17,104 bases of DNA from Rhizobacter sp. (GCA_025360945.1 JANYBE010000059.1:1-17104); one strand, 5' to 3'. Numbered from the stretch's first letter, positions 4,869 through 13,905 are shown. The notes: generated from the letters alone by a model not told the origin. Numbers and translations are program-made.

Positions 4869-7520
4869 ATCCACTGGCCGGGCCGCCACGATCAACTCGT
4901 CGAGCCGCTGCAGGAACAGCTTGAAATCGATCGGCTTGGTCCAGTAGTCGTCGAAGCCCGCGGCCAACGCGCGCGAGATGTCTTCGGTCAGCCCGTTGGC
5001 CGACAACGCGATAAGCCGGCTTGCTGCTAGGGCGGGCTCGGCACGCAGGCGGCGCCGCACCTCGAAGCCATCGATGTCGGGCAGTTGCATGTCGATCAGC
5101 ACAATGTGGGGCCGATCCTGCAAGGCCATCGCCACGCCCGTCAGCCCGTCGACGGCACAGCGCAGGCGCACGACCGGGCGCAGCGCCACCATGCCTTCGA
5201 CCAAGATCGCATTCACCGGGTTGTCCTCGATGTAGAGCACCTCGAGCAAAGGCGCCCCGCGCGCTGACGGTGTGGCGGCGGCTCTCACCGCATCGGCGGG
5301 CACCTGCGGGATCGCTGGGGTGTGCAGCCGCGGGTCACGGGTGGCGGCCAGGGTCACGCGAAAATCGCTCCCCTCTCCCGGCGCACTCACGAGCTCGATG
5401 CTGCCTTGCATCAAGGCTGCGAGCTGACGCACGATGGTCAGGCCCAGGCCAACCCCCTCGACGCCATCGCGCTCCGCGCCGAGCCGCCGGAACGCTTCGA
5501 AGATGTGCAGTTGCTCGTCGGGTGCCAGGCCACGGCCATCGTCGCGCACGCTGATCTGCCAGTGCCCCGCGGCGGCGTCGCCGATGTGTCTGGCACTCAG
5601 CCAGACCGAGCCGCCCGCGCGGTTGAACTTGACCGCATTGGTTGCCAGGTTGATGACGATTTGCCGGAGCCGACGCGGATCGGCCTGGACCCAGCCACAA
5701 CAGGGCGCCACGGTGAGCATGACCGCCCCACGTTCTGCCAGCGAGGCTAGCCACTTGCCCACATCGCCCAGTACCGCGTCGATGGACACCGGCGCGGACA
5801 CGACGGCCAGCCTACCGGCCTCGATCGCAGCAAGATCGAGCACGTCGTCGACGAGTGCGAGCAGATGCTCGCCGGCTGAACGGATGTGTGCCACGCGCTC
5901 GAGCTGCAAGGCCACCGGCACGCGGGTGCCTTCGTGCTCGATCAGCTGCGCGAAGCCGAGCACCGCGTTAAGCGGCGTGCGCAACTCGTGGCTGGCGCGC
6001 GAGAGCAAATCCGACTTGGCCTGACTCGCGCGCAGCGCCATCTCCTTGTCGTGCAGCGCCTGCTCCGCGCGCTGGCGGTGCGTGATGAGCTCGGTGGTGT
6101 CGAGGTTGATGCCGATCAGCATCAGGCGCCCGTCGTGCTCCTCGCGGCGCGAGCGCGACGTCACCCAGCGCACCGTGCCGTCGGGCCGGACAATCCGGAA
6201 CTCGGTCTCGAAGGCCTTCGAGCCGGCCTTCGCGGCGGCCCGGCGCCCCTGCGCCAGCGCGAGGTGGTCATCGGGGTGCACATAGGCATCGCGCCAGGCA
6301 AGCAGGCTCGTGGGCAGTTGATCGCGCGCAGCGCCGTAGATGCGGAACATCTGGGCGTTCCACTCGACCTCACCGGTCGCCCCGTCGACGCTCCAGATGC
6401 CGAGATCGGCCGCATCGGCCACCACCTCGATGCGGCGCAGCAGCGCCTGGATGCGCTCGCGCACAGCCATCTGCGCACTCTGGTCGATGGTGATCCCGAG
6501 CAGCCCGGTCACCCGACCCTGTTGGTCGCGCTCGGCAACGCGTCGCGTTAGCAGCGGGCGGTACCCGCCACTCGCGTGACGAAAGCGCAACTCGAGGTCG
6601 ATCACCTCGGTTCCCGCCGTGGCCAGATCGGCCGCGCGCAGCAGGCTCTGCAGGTCGTCAGGGTGAGCCCAGGATCGAAGCTCGTCGAAGCCGGCGCCCG
6701 CGGCACGCGGTGCGATGCCGATCTGCTCGTAGCCCGCGTCGTTTAAGTGAATGCGCTGGCTCGCAAAATCGGCGCGCCAGACCGCCACCTTGGCCAGGCG
6801 CAGCGCGCGGGCCAGATCCGCACTCACTGCCTGTTGCGCACGCACCAGGGCGGCGCCCACGCTGTCGTCCACGATCACGCCGGTCAGCAGCAGCGGCGTG
6901 CCGTCGGCCGCCAGGCGCACCTCCAGCAGCGACTGCAGGTCATGCAGCGAACCGTCCGGCCAGACTACGCGAAAGCGCAGGCTGTGGCGCGCGCCCTCGC
7001 GCAGGAAGCGCATGTGCTCCGACAGAAACCGCTCACGGTCGTCCGGATGCAGGACGTCCATTGCGCGCTCCAGGCCCGGCGTACCCTCGCTGGGGTCGAT
7101 GCCGAAGAGCTTGAACATCTGCGCGTCCCAGCGACCCTCGTATGTGCGCAGGTCGCGCTCAAACACACCGATTGCGACAAAGTCCTGCATCAGCGCGAGT
7201 TTGTCAGCCGCGCTGCGCCAGGACGCCGCTGCGCGCGCGGACCCGGACGGGCTGAACCACACCAGCCAGTCGTCGCCGATTGGCACCGCCTGCCAGTGCA
7301 GCGGCACGGCCCCCAGATCACCTTGCGTCGCGGATTCGAGTGCAGCATGCAATTCGGCAGCCAGCGTGGCCCACAACTCGGCGCCGCTCAGCCCTTCGGC
7401 CTCGGCCCACGCCTGCGCAGCCCCGTTCACACGCCAGCCTGAGGCTGGCGTGTCTCGCCCCAATCGCATGGCCGGGCTGGGCGCCGCGAGCCAGATCTGA
7501 TCCATCCTCAGCCGTTTCAT
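4866..7520 (-). CDS. soluble hybrid sensor histidine kinase (PAS-PAS-PAS-HisKA-HATPase-receiver)
   Basis: An 884-residue hybrid kinase (numbering from the ATG at 7520). A poorly conserved N-terminal sensor-like region is followed by three PAS/PAC units at about 110-219, 236-346 and 364-477. Each contains an HPDD motif and the second half of a PAS fold. HisKA has SHELRTPLNA with His511. The ATPase shows the N-box NLATNAVKFN, DDGRG and GVGLGLTIV. The receiver (about 762-880) has the acidic LYIEDN, phosphoacceptor Asp810 (IDMQLP), a conserved Ser and Lys862 in TKPI. I see no transmembrane segment or signal peptide, so it is probably cytosolic. No HPt or response-regulator gene is adjacent. The frame is also open to a GTG at 7598 and an ATG at 7505. 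None has a good ribosome-binding site, so the start is uncertain. The ligand is unknown. Confidence 0.92.
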   Translation of the reverse strand: MKRLRMDQIWLAAPSPAMRLGRDTPASGWRVNGAAQAWAEAEGLSGAELWATLAAELHAALESATQGDLGAVPLHWQAVPIGDDWLVWFSPSGSARAAASWRSAADKLALMQDFVAIGVFERDLRTYEGRWDAQMFKLFGIDPSEGTPGLERAMDVLHPDDRERFLSEHMRFLREGARHSLRFRVVWPDGSLHDLQSLLEVRLAADGTPLLLTGVIVDDSVGAALVRAQQAVSADLARALRLAKVAVWRADFASQRIHLNDAGYEQIGIAPRAAGAGFDELRSWAHPDDLQSLLRAADLATAGTEVIDLELRFRHASGGYRPLLTRRVAERDQQGRVTGLLGITIDQSAQMAVRERIQALLRRIEVVADAADLGIWSVDGATGEVEWNAQMFRIYGAARDQLPTSLLAWRDAYVHPDDHLALAQGRRAAAKAGSKAFETEFRIVRPDGTVRWVTSRSRREEHDGRLMLIGINLDTTELITHRQRAEQALHDKEMALRASQAKSDLLSRASHELRTPLNAVLGFAQLIEHEGTRVPVALQLERVAHIRSAGEHLLALVDDVLDLAAIEAGRLAVVSAPVSIDAVLGDVGKWLASLAERGAVMLTVAPCCGWVQADPRRLRQIVINLATNAVKFNRAGGSVWLSARHIGDAAAGHWQISVRDDGRGLAPDEQLHIFEAFRRLGAERDGVEGVGLGLTIVRQLAALMQGSIELVSAPGEGSDFRVTLAATRDPRLHTPAIPQVPADAVRAAATPSARGAPLLEVLYIEDNPVNAILVEGMVALRPVVRLRCAVDGLTGVAMALQDRPHIVLIDMQLPDIDGFEVRRRLRAEPALAASRLIALSANGLTEDISRALAAGFDDYWTKPIDFKLFLQRLDELIVAARPVD

Positions 7521-7637
7521 CAATCCGAGGACGCATCGACGCCATGCCGCGCCGACCCCCGGACGAACCGTGTCGTCACGGCCAGTGTATCGGCGCACGC
7601 CGGCGGCGGAAGCCGGTCAACCCTTGATCGGTGCGCA

Positions 7638-8177
7638 TCAAGCCGGCAGAACCCGGCTGGCGAACGTCTTCTTGAACTTCTCGACCTTGGGCGCCACGAC
7701 CATCGCGCAATAGCCCTGGTTCGGGTGGTTCGCGTAGTAGCGCTGGTGATAGTCCTCGGCACGCGAGTAGTTCGTCTCGCGCAGCAGTTCGGTTTCGACG
7801 CGTCCCTGGTGATGGGCGTTCACCTCGGCGATCACTTCGCGCGCAACCGCCTCTTGCGCCGCATCGCGGAAGTAGATGCCCGACCGGTATTGCGTGCCGA
7901 CGTCGTCGCCCTGGCGGTTGCGCGTTGTCGGATCGTGGATCACGAAGAAGATCTCGAGCACTTCGCGCAACGTGATCTGCGCGATGTCGAAGCTGACGCG
8001 CACAACCTCGGCATGGCCGGTGTCGCCGCCACACACCTGCTCGTAGCTCGGATCGACGACTTCGCCGTTGCAGTAGCCGGACTCCACCGCCAGCACGCCG
8101 CGCACGCGTTCGTAGACGGCTTCGAGGCACCAGAAGCAGCCGCCGCCCAGCGTGATTGTGTCGGTCGTCGAGGTCAT
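7638..8177 (-). CDS. msrA: peptide methionine-S-sulfoxide reductase MsrA
   Basis: A 179-residue MsrA that reduces the S-epimer of methionine sulfoxide in proteins, using thioredoxin for recycling. GGCFWC (residues 12-17) carries catalytic Cys14. The substrate-binding and acid residues lie in SYEQVCGGDTGHAEVV (44-59). GTQYRSGIYF follows at 94-103. The C-terminal HPNQGYC (151-157) supplies the probable resolving Cys157. Additional cysteines (17, 36, 49) occur at positions where the GYCNG subgroup has them. There is no signal peptide, so it is cytosolic. The ATG at 8175-8177 has CCGGAG 6 bases upstream. It lies 57 bp downstream of the DUF748 gene on the same strand and could be cotranscribed with it. 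No msrB is present nearby. Confidence 0.97.
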   Translation of the reverse strand: MTSTTDTITLGGGCFWCLEAVYERVRGVLAVESGYCNGEVVDPSYEQVCGGDTGHAEVVRVSFDIAQITLREVLEIFFVIHDPTTRNRQGDDVGTQYRSGIYFRDAAQEAVAREVIAEVNAHHQGRVETELLRETNYSRAEDYHQRYYANHPNQGYCAMVVAPKVEKFKKTFASRVLPA

Positions 8178-8234
8178 GATCGGCTCCGGAATCGAAACGG
8201 TTGGTCGGGATTCGTGGCGTGCGCTTACAGTCGC

Positions 8235-11200
8235 TCAGGTGGTCGAGAGCGACAGTTGCACGCGCGGCGTCCAGGTGGCCGCGTCTTCGGCCGCTGCGCG
8301 CACCTTGGGGGCCGCCAGGAACAGGCGCTCGCTAGGCAGACCTTTTGCGATCAGCGCATCGCGCACCGCCAGGCCGCGTTGCAGCGCCAGCTCGCGCATC
8401 GCATCGTCGCTGACGGGGGTGCGCGTCTTCAGCAGCGCCTCCATCTCGGCAGGCGCAATATCCTTCGCGAAGCCGATGGCATTGCGCGGCTTGTTCGCAA
8501 TGTCGGTGTTCTTGTAGAGCTGCCTCAGCAGCCGCGTGCGTTCATCGGCCGACAATGCCACGGGCGCGCTCGCATCTGAGGCCACCGACGCAACCCCGAC
8601 CGGCACGTCCGCGCGCAGCTTCTCGCGCCGTGCCTCGGCAAGCAGCCGGGCTTCGATCGCCGCATGCTGAAAAGCATCGCGCTCGCCGACTGGATCGGAG
8701 GCGCCAGTCACCGTCATCTTCAGCGCCGGGCGCTCGGTCAAGGCCTTCGCGACCTTGTCGATCGCGCCGCTGCCGCCTGCGGTGATCAGCGCAGTACCGG
8801 GCTGGAACTCGACCACGCTCAGGTCGTCGCTGCCGCCGCCCGATAGCAAGGCGAACGGCGACGTCAGCGCCTTTACCAGCAGGTTGACGATGACCTTGAT
8901 GATGATGCCGCCGACGCTGAACTTCGGGTCGTTGACGCTGCCGCTGACTGGCAGGTTGATGTCGATCACGCCGTTGCGGTCCTTCAGCAAGGCGACCGCG
9001 AGCAGCACCGGTAGCTTGGTCGCATCCTTCGACTCGATTTTTTCGCCAAAGGTGAGCTGATTCAGGATCACCTGGTTGCGCGCCTCAAGCTTGCCATCGG
9101 CGTCGATCTTGTAGGCCACGTCCATGCTGAGCTTGCCGCGCTCGATCGCGTAGCCCGCGTACTTGGCGGCATAGGGAGAGAGCGGTGCGAGCTCGAGATC
9201 GGTCGCCTTGGCCTTGATATCGAGTGCGAGCGGCTTGACGGCAGGGTTCAGCTGGCCGCTGATCTCCAGTAAGGCAGTGCCTGCGGCACGGCCGTGCAGC
9301 TCGAGCGTGGCTGGATTGCGGCTGTCGGAGCTGAACGCGCCGAGCTGGCCATTCAGCTCGGTCAGCGCGGCGCTGTAGTTGGGGCGCACGAAATGGTCGC
9401 TGAAATCGACGCGGCCGTTGATCAGCCGAGTGACGCCGACCTTGATAGCGATTGGCAGCGGCGTGGCGTCGGCCGCAGGCGCGCTCGCAGCCGGCACGGC
9501 CGCCGCGGACTGGCTCGCCGCGCCGTCGGGCGATGGTGCACTGGCCGCGCCTGCCGGTGCGCCCGTCACGTCCTGCAGGTTGAAGCGGCCCTGTTCGGTT
9601 ACGACGAGGCGAGAGTAGAAGTCGCTGAGCGCGGCCTCCCGGATCTCCAGCTGCGGCCGACCCTGCGGCTTCATCGCGAACTTCGTGCCGTTGAGCGAGA
9701 GCGCCTGCCAGCTCAGCAGTTCGTCGGTGTTGCCGATGCTGGCCGGCGCCGAGGCGTCCGGCAGCGTCGCGACGTGGACTGCGCCGAGCAGCACGTCGCC
9801 CGCGGCGCTCACATCGAGCCCTGCCGCCAGCTTGCGCACCTTGACGTCGCCCTTGTAGCCGGCCTCGGCGCTGAGCAGCGACAGCTGCACCTGATCGGCA
9901 AAGTACGGCGCGAACAGCTGCACCGGAAAGCGCTCGATGCGCAGCCTGCCACTGGCCAGTAGCGGCTCGATGCCGATCCGGCCCTTGAAATCGATCGCGC
10001 CAGCGAGCGGGCGCGGCTTCTCGCGCGCCGGCATTGGTGCGCCGACACGTGCGCTGATTTGCACGTTGCCCGGCGCCGTCGCGTGGTCGCCGTGCCACTC
10101 CAGCGCCTGCACGGCCAGGCGCAGCGCGGCAACCTCGACGCGCAACGGTCGTTTGGCGCTGCCGGCCTTCACGTCGCTGAACTTCAGCTGTCCACCGTCG
10201 AGTTGCATGTCCTTGATCTGCACGTGCCAGGCCGGATCGGGAACCGCTTCGGGGTGCTTCGCAGCTGACGCCGCATCGCCCACCCTCGCCACGACCCAGC
10301 GCTGCACGTTGAGTCGGCCGTCGGCCTCGCGTGCCACCATGGCGGCGGGCTGCACCAGCGTGACGCTGCCGAGCATCGCGGTGCGCGCGAGCAGGTCAAT
10401 TTGCACATCGGCGAGCGCGAGCTGCTTCAGCGTGACCGCGTCCTGCGCGGCCTTGCCGCTGCCTTCGCGCAGCGCCAACGCGTCGAGCGTGGCGCTTGCC
10501 AAAGCGAGCCTCAGGCGCGGCGCATCGGCCGCACCCGACCAGTCGAGCTCGGCCTGCGCAGCGAGTTGCCCGTCGACGCTGGGCAGCAGCGATTGCGCCA
10601 GGTACGGCGCGAAGGCCGAGAGCGAGAGGCCCTTGAACGTGAGCTTGAGCTTGGCCTGGCGGTCGGTCACCGGCCCATCGGCGCTGAACTCGGCGGGCGC
10701 CGGCGCGAAGGCCGCAGCGCTCGCGGCCTTTGGATGCAGCGCGCCGTTCAGGGTCAACGCAATCGGGTTCTTGATCGGCCATTCGATCTGTTTCGCGGCG
10801 ACGTTCAGTCCGCCCAGCTGCAATGCCGCCGCAGGCTTCACACCCGCGTCGTTCCAGAGCACGCGCGCATCGGCGAGTTCGAACGATGCCAGGCTGACCT
10901 GCCACCCGCCGGCGTCGGGCTTCGGGGCCGCGGCGCTGCCTGCCGACGCGGCCTCGGCAGCGGCCACGGCGGCGCCCTTAGGCCAAACCAAACCGAGCAG
11001 ATTGATGTAGCCGGCAGTGTCGCGCGTCGCGTGCAATTGCAGCCCGTCGATGCGCAGCGTGCCGAATGCGAGCCTGCGCGCCAGCGGCTGCACGTCGCGC
11101 AGCGCGAGTTGCAGGCGCTGCCAGTCGAGCAACGGGGCGCCCGTGGCGTCGGTCAGCGTCAGGTTCTTTGCTCCGGCCGTTCCGCGCACCGAGATGCTCG

Positions 11201-11987
11201 GCGCCCCAGTGGGCGGCACCGCGAAGGTCACACCCAGATCGGCCGAGACGCTGCCGCGCGTCACGCGCACCGGCAACGACGCCGGCACATAGCCGAGGAA
11301 GGGCGCGAGATCGAGGTCGACCATCGTCAGCTTGAGCACGCCCGACTTGGTCTGCGCGAACGGCGTGGCCTGGGCACCGCTGTCGAACGGCGTGCCGTTG
11401 AGCTTGAACGCAAGATGCGGCTCGATCTTGACCTCGACCTCGGCCGGCAGGTTCGACAGGAACGGCAGCGCGAGCTGCAAGGCCTCGACCTTGTGAACAC
11501 GGGTCACGGGCTTGTCGTCGAAGCTTATCTGCGCGTCGCGCACCTGCACGTTGTAGAGCGCAAAGCGCGTCGGCTCGGCCGGTTTAGCGTCGGGCTTGGG
11601 CGTAAAGCGTGCGATCAGGTCGTCGATGTCGTAGTGGCCTTCGCTCGTGCGCGCAACGCGCAGCTGCGGCGCGTCGATCTCGAGCCCTTCGATCACCGGC
11701 GCCAGCCTGAACAGCGACGACAACGCCGCATCAACGCGCGTGCGCTTGATCGTCAACAGGGGCACATCGCCCGGTGCCCGGCCGCCGATCTGGAGGTCGT
11801 CGATAGTCAGCGTCAGACTCCACGGCCTGAAGCCGACGTCGCCGATCGACACGCTGCGTCCCAGCGCCTCGCTCAGGCGCGTTGGTGCCTGCCACTTCAC
11901 CAGCGCCGGCAGCCCGAGCCAGCTGACGGCCCACAGCACCAGCAACGCCACCACACCCCACGCAACACGCCTCAGCCACTGCACCAT
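8235..11987 (-). CDS. DUF748 / AsmA-like large envelope protein
   Basis: A 1250-residue protein with one N-terminal membrane helix (about 8-28, starting MVQWLRRVAWGVV) and a long periplasmic body. That body consists of repeated beta-rich segments of the AsmA-like type. The DUF748 hallmark lies before TSPF (1042-1045): LAVALLKDRNGVIDINLPVSGS, then a KFSVGG stretch and INLLVKALTSPF-like hydrophobic residues. An Ala/Pro/Ser-rich linker sits near 809-836. The last roughly 195 residues (from VVEFQPGTALI) look OmpA-like. AsmA-superfamily proteins are linked to envelope homeostasis and phospholipid transport; the role here is inferred. The frame extends to a GTG at 12023. I prefer the ATG at 11987, which has GGCAGGAG four bases upstream. 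The cupin gene ends upstream 51 bp away, so an operon is possible. Confidence 0.88.
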   Translation of the reverse strand: MVQWLRRVAWGVVALLVLWAVSWLGLPALVKWQAPTRLSEALGRSVSIGDVGFRPWSLTLTIDDLQIGGRAPGDVPLLTIKRTRVDAALSSLFRLAPVIEGLEIDAPQLRVARTSEGHYDIDDLIARFTPKPDAKPAEPTRFALYNVQVRDAQISFDDKPVTRVHKVEALQLALPFLSNLPAEVEVKIEPHLAFKLNGTPFDSGAQATPFAQTKSGVLKLTMVDLDLAPFLGYVPASLPVRVTRGSVSADLGVTFAVPPTGAPSISVRGTAGAKNLTLTDATGAPLLDWQRLQLALRDVQPLARRLAFGTLRIDGLQLHATRDTAGYINLLGLVWPKGAAVAAAEAASAGSAAAPKPDAGGWQVSLASFELADARVLWNDAGVKPAAALQLGGLNVAAKQIEWPIKNPIALTLNGALHPKAASAAAFAPAPAEFSADGPVTDRQAKLKLTFKGLSLSAFAPYLAQSLLPSVDGQLAAQAELDWSGAADAPRLRLALASATLDALALREGSGKAAQDAVTLKQLALADVQIDLLARTAMLGSVTLVQPAAMVAREADGRLNVQRWVVARVGDAASAAKHPEAVPDPAWHVQIKDMQLDGGQLKFSDVKAGSAKRPLRVEVAALRLAVQALEWHGDHATAPGNVQISARVGAPMPAREKPRPLAGAIDFKGRIGIEPLLASGRLRIERFPVQLFAPYFADQVQLSLLSAEAGYKGDVKVRKLAAGLDVSAAGDVLLGAVHVATLPDASAPASIGNTDELLSWQALSLNGTKFAMKPQGRPQLEIREAALSDFYSRLVVTEQGRFNLQDVTGAPAGAASAPSPDGAASQSAAAVPAASAPAADATPLPIAIKVGVTRLINGRVDFSDHFVRPNYSAALTELNGQLGAFSSDSRNPATLELHGRAAGTALLEISGQLNPAVKPLALDIKAKATDLELAPLSPYAAKYAGYAIERGKLSMDVAYKIDADGKLEARNQVILNQLTFGEKIESKDATKLPVLLAVALLKDRNGVIDINLPVSGSVNDPKFSVGGIIIKVIVNLLVKALTSPFALLSGGGSDDLSVVEFQPGTALITAGGSGAIDKVAKALTERPALKMTVTGASDPVGERDAFQHAAIEARLLAEARREKLRADVPVGVASVASDASAPVALSADERTRLLRQLYKNTDIANKPRNAIGFAKDIAPAEMEALLKTRTPVSDDAMRELALQRGLAVRDALIAKGLPSERLFLAAPKVRAAAEDAATWTPRVQLSLSTT

Positions 11988-12037
11988 CGATCTCCTGCCA
12001 GGTTCTGCGTTGGACGCCGACACCCGATGCTGTCACA

Positions 12038-12550
12038 TCAGGGCTCGCCGTCCCAGTAGTCGAGATCGTCCTTTTCGCGATGCATGCGCCCGAAGGCGCG
12101 GGGCACCCCATTCGAGGTGCCGACGGCCATCGCGAGGTACTTGCCCGAATCGGGGTATTCGACCACCTCGGGGCTGTCGCGGGTGCTGACGGACAGATAC
12201 TTCAGCGGCGCGGCCGAGGTGTTGATGATCTGGTGCGGGTAGTTGGGCCCGGGCGGAATGAACATCACGTCGCCCGGGGCGATCGCGAGCATCTCGCCCG
12301 CGACACGCAGCGTGCCCTCGCCTTCGAGCACGATGAACGCTTCTTCCTGCGCGTAGTGAAAGTGGTAGGGGCAGGCCCGCATGCCGGGGGCCACGATGTC
12401 GATGCTGACGCCCAGCTTGGTGGCCGCGGTGCCGGTGCCCAGACGCGCGCACACGCTGTCGTAGAGCGGCGCGCGCTGCTCGCGCGCCATCGGAATGTTC
12501 TCAAAGTTACGCAGCAGCCGGGCCCGCAGTTGTTCGGATTCATCGCTCAT
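12038..12550 (-). CDS. single-domain cupin protein
   Basis: A 170-residue protein with one cupin barrel. Motif 1 is the HFHYAQEEAFIVLEGEG stretch, supplying two His and a Glu as metal ligands. Motif 2 is GDVMFIPPGPNYPHQIIN, supplying the third His. The C-terminus ends DYWDGEP. Small cupins of this kind include sugar-binding, isomerase and storage-type proteins, and I cannot assign a substrate. The frame is open to a GTG at 12574. I chose the ATG at 12548-12550 because CAGGAG lies five bases upstream. It is divergent from the YdcF-family gene, and the 103-bp gap (12551-12653) shows no clear promoter to me. It may be cotranscribed with the DUF748 gene downstream. Confidence 0.88.
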   Translation of the reverse strand: MSDESEQLRARLLRNFENIPMAREQRAPLYDSVCARLGTGTAATKLGVSIDIVAPGMRACPYHFHYAQEEAFIVLEGEGTLRVAGEMLAIAPGDVMFIPPGPNYPHQIINTSAAPLKYLSVSTRDSPEVVEYPDSGKYLAMAVGTSNGVPRAFGRMHREKDDLDYWDGEP

Positions 12551-12653
12551 TCGCTCTCCTGTGGACAATCGCACAGCATCATGCCTGCACCGGTCGAAGC
12601 GTGCTGCAAAATGCCGCGCATCGCGCTAGGCATTGCCTGAAAGCATCGCTCTT

Positions 12654-13454
12654 GTGAACAGCCTCTTCATCGTCCTCGGCATCGAATCCTGGAAGCCAGT
12701 GCTGAGCGCGCTGCTGCTGCCGCCCGTACCCCTGCTGGTGATGTTGCTGATCGGCGCGCGCCTGGTCCTGCCGCGGCGTGGGCTGGGCTGGTTCGTCATC
12801 ATCCTGAGTGTGGTGCTGCTTTGGCTGAGCAACTGCACCGGCACGGCCGAGCTGCTGTCGCAGTTCGTGCTGCGTCCGCCGCCGGCGCTGACGCCCGATC
12901 GCATCAAGGAGCTCAAGACACAGTCGAAGGAGCCGATCGCGATCATCGTGCTGGGTGGCGGGCTGGAGCCGTTCGCGCCGGAGTACGGTGTGAGCAACCT
13001 CAACTACCACTCGCTGGAGCGTCTTCGCTACGGTCTGTGGGTAGGCCGCGAGACCGGGCTGCCGGTCGGCTTCAGCGGTGGCGTCGGCTGGGCCCAACCG
13101 GACGGCACGCCCGAGGCACGCGTGGCCTCGCAGATCGCGGCCGTTGACTTCGGCCGGCCGCTGAAGTGGGTCGAGGAGAACTCGCGCGACACGCGCGAGA
13201 ACGCGGCGCACAGTGTCGCGCTGCTGCGCAAGGCCGGCATCAAGCACATCGTGCTGGTGACGCACGGCTGGCACATGCCGCGCGCGGTCGCTGCGTTCGA
13301 GGCGGCTGGGAGCGAGATGCGCATCGAGGCCGCACCGATGGGCCTGGCGCAGCACGCGCAGCTGCCGGTGCTGGCGTGGCTGCCGACGGGGACGGGCGCG
13401 GCCGACGTGCGCGCAATCCTGCACGAACTGCTGGGTCGCTTGGCGGGCGCCTAG
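12654..13454 (+). CDS. YdcF-family (DUF218) membrane protein
   Basis: A 266-residue protein with two N-terminal membrane helices (about 15-38 and 43-60) followed by a DUF218 domain. The domain shows AIIVLGGGLEP (96-106), FSGGVGW (140-146), ENSRDTRENA (175-184) and VLVTHGWHMPRA (200-211), the usual core blocks of the YdcF/SanA/ElyC group. Members of this group are implicated in envelope and peptidoglycan precursor homeostasis, but the molecular activity is not settled. I start at GTG 12654 because the protein then begins just before the first helix, as in relatives. An in-frame TTG at 12633 is the alternative, and neither has a convincing ribosome-binding site. Its stop shares the CTAG at 13451-13454 with the stop of the opposing IclR remnant. 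Confidence 0.85.
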   Translation: MNSLFIVLGIESWKPVLSALLLPPVPLLVMLLIGARLVLPRRGLGWFVIILSVVLLWLSNCTGTAELLSQFVLRPPPALTPDRIKELKTQSKEPIAIIVLGGGLEPFAPEYGVSNLNYHSLERLRYGLWVGRETGLPVGFSGGVGWAQPDGTPEARVASQIAAVDFGRPLKWVEENSRDTRENAAHSVALLRKAGIKHIVLVTHGWHMPRAVAAFEAAGSEMRIEAAPMGLAQHAQLPVLAWLPTGTGAADVRAILHELLGRLAGA

Positions 13455-13905
13455 GTTCGGGGTGTGCCCAAGCTCTCGGCGGGCCTGCGCAGCGCCCAAT
13501 CGAACGGCTTGACCTGCGCCGAGATCTTGCGCGCCTCCCGCTGCAGCAACTCGATCACGACCGGCAGACGATCCGCGTTCAGGCGATTCGCGATCGTCCC
13601 GACGCTGAGCGCCGCGACCACGCGCTGGTTGCGATCGAACACAGGCACCGCGGCACCCGCCATGCCTTCGAACACGCCTGAGCTCGTGTTCGCATAACCC
13701 TGCGCGCGCACGCGCCGCCTCGGTATGCACAAAGACCTCGTCGAGCGAGCCATCTGCTGGATGCGAGGCACGTTGAAGCGCATCACCTCCTCCCGTTCGG
13801 CCTCTGGCAGGTGCGCGAGGATCGCGAGCGCGCCCTGGCCCCCGCCCAGCGGCACGCGCCCACCGATGTCGCCGGTGAAGGTGCGAATTGGGAACGGACC
13901 CTCCC
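13451..13905 (-). pseudogene. IclR-family regulator remnant (effector domain only, two frameshifts)
   Basis: Reading the minus strand, IclR effector-domain blocks appear in order: GPFPIRTFTGDIGGRVPLG, ALAILAHLPEAEREEV, then RAQGYANTSSGVFEGMAGAAVPVFD, then VVAALSVGTIANRLNADRL and a C-terminal QREARKISAQ. The N-terminal winged-helix DNA-binding half (roughly the first 90-100 residues of a 250-280 residue protein) and the start of the effector domain are absent. In the middle the expected LDEVFVHTEAA lies in a different frame (about 13708-13745) from the flanking blocks. A single-base loss near 13741-13750 is therefore compensated by a single-base gain near 13699-13718. The remnant stops at TAG 13453-13451. 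It cannot bind DNA in the normal way, so I call it a pseudogene. Local sequencing error could explain the frameshifts but not the missing half. Confidence 0.75.

Noticed and set aside
10401..12059. A 552-codon open frame on the + strand opposite the DUF748 gene
   Set aside because: Its product is Arg/Gln/Ala-rich without recognisable domains. It mirrors the G/C-rich third positions of the real gene on the other strand, which commonly keeps antisense frames open at this base composition.
12579..13730. A 383-codon minus-strand frame opposite the YdcF-family gene
   Set aside because: Apart from its first 10 or so codons, which carry the out-of-frame piece of the IclR remnant, the product has no family motifs. 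The + strand frame has clear DUF218 blocks.
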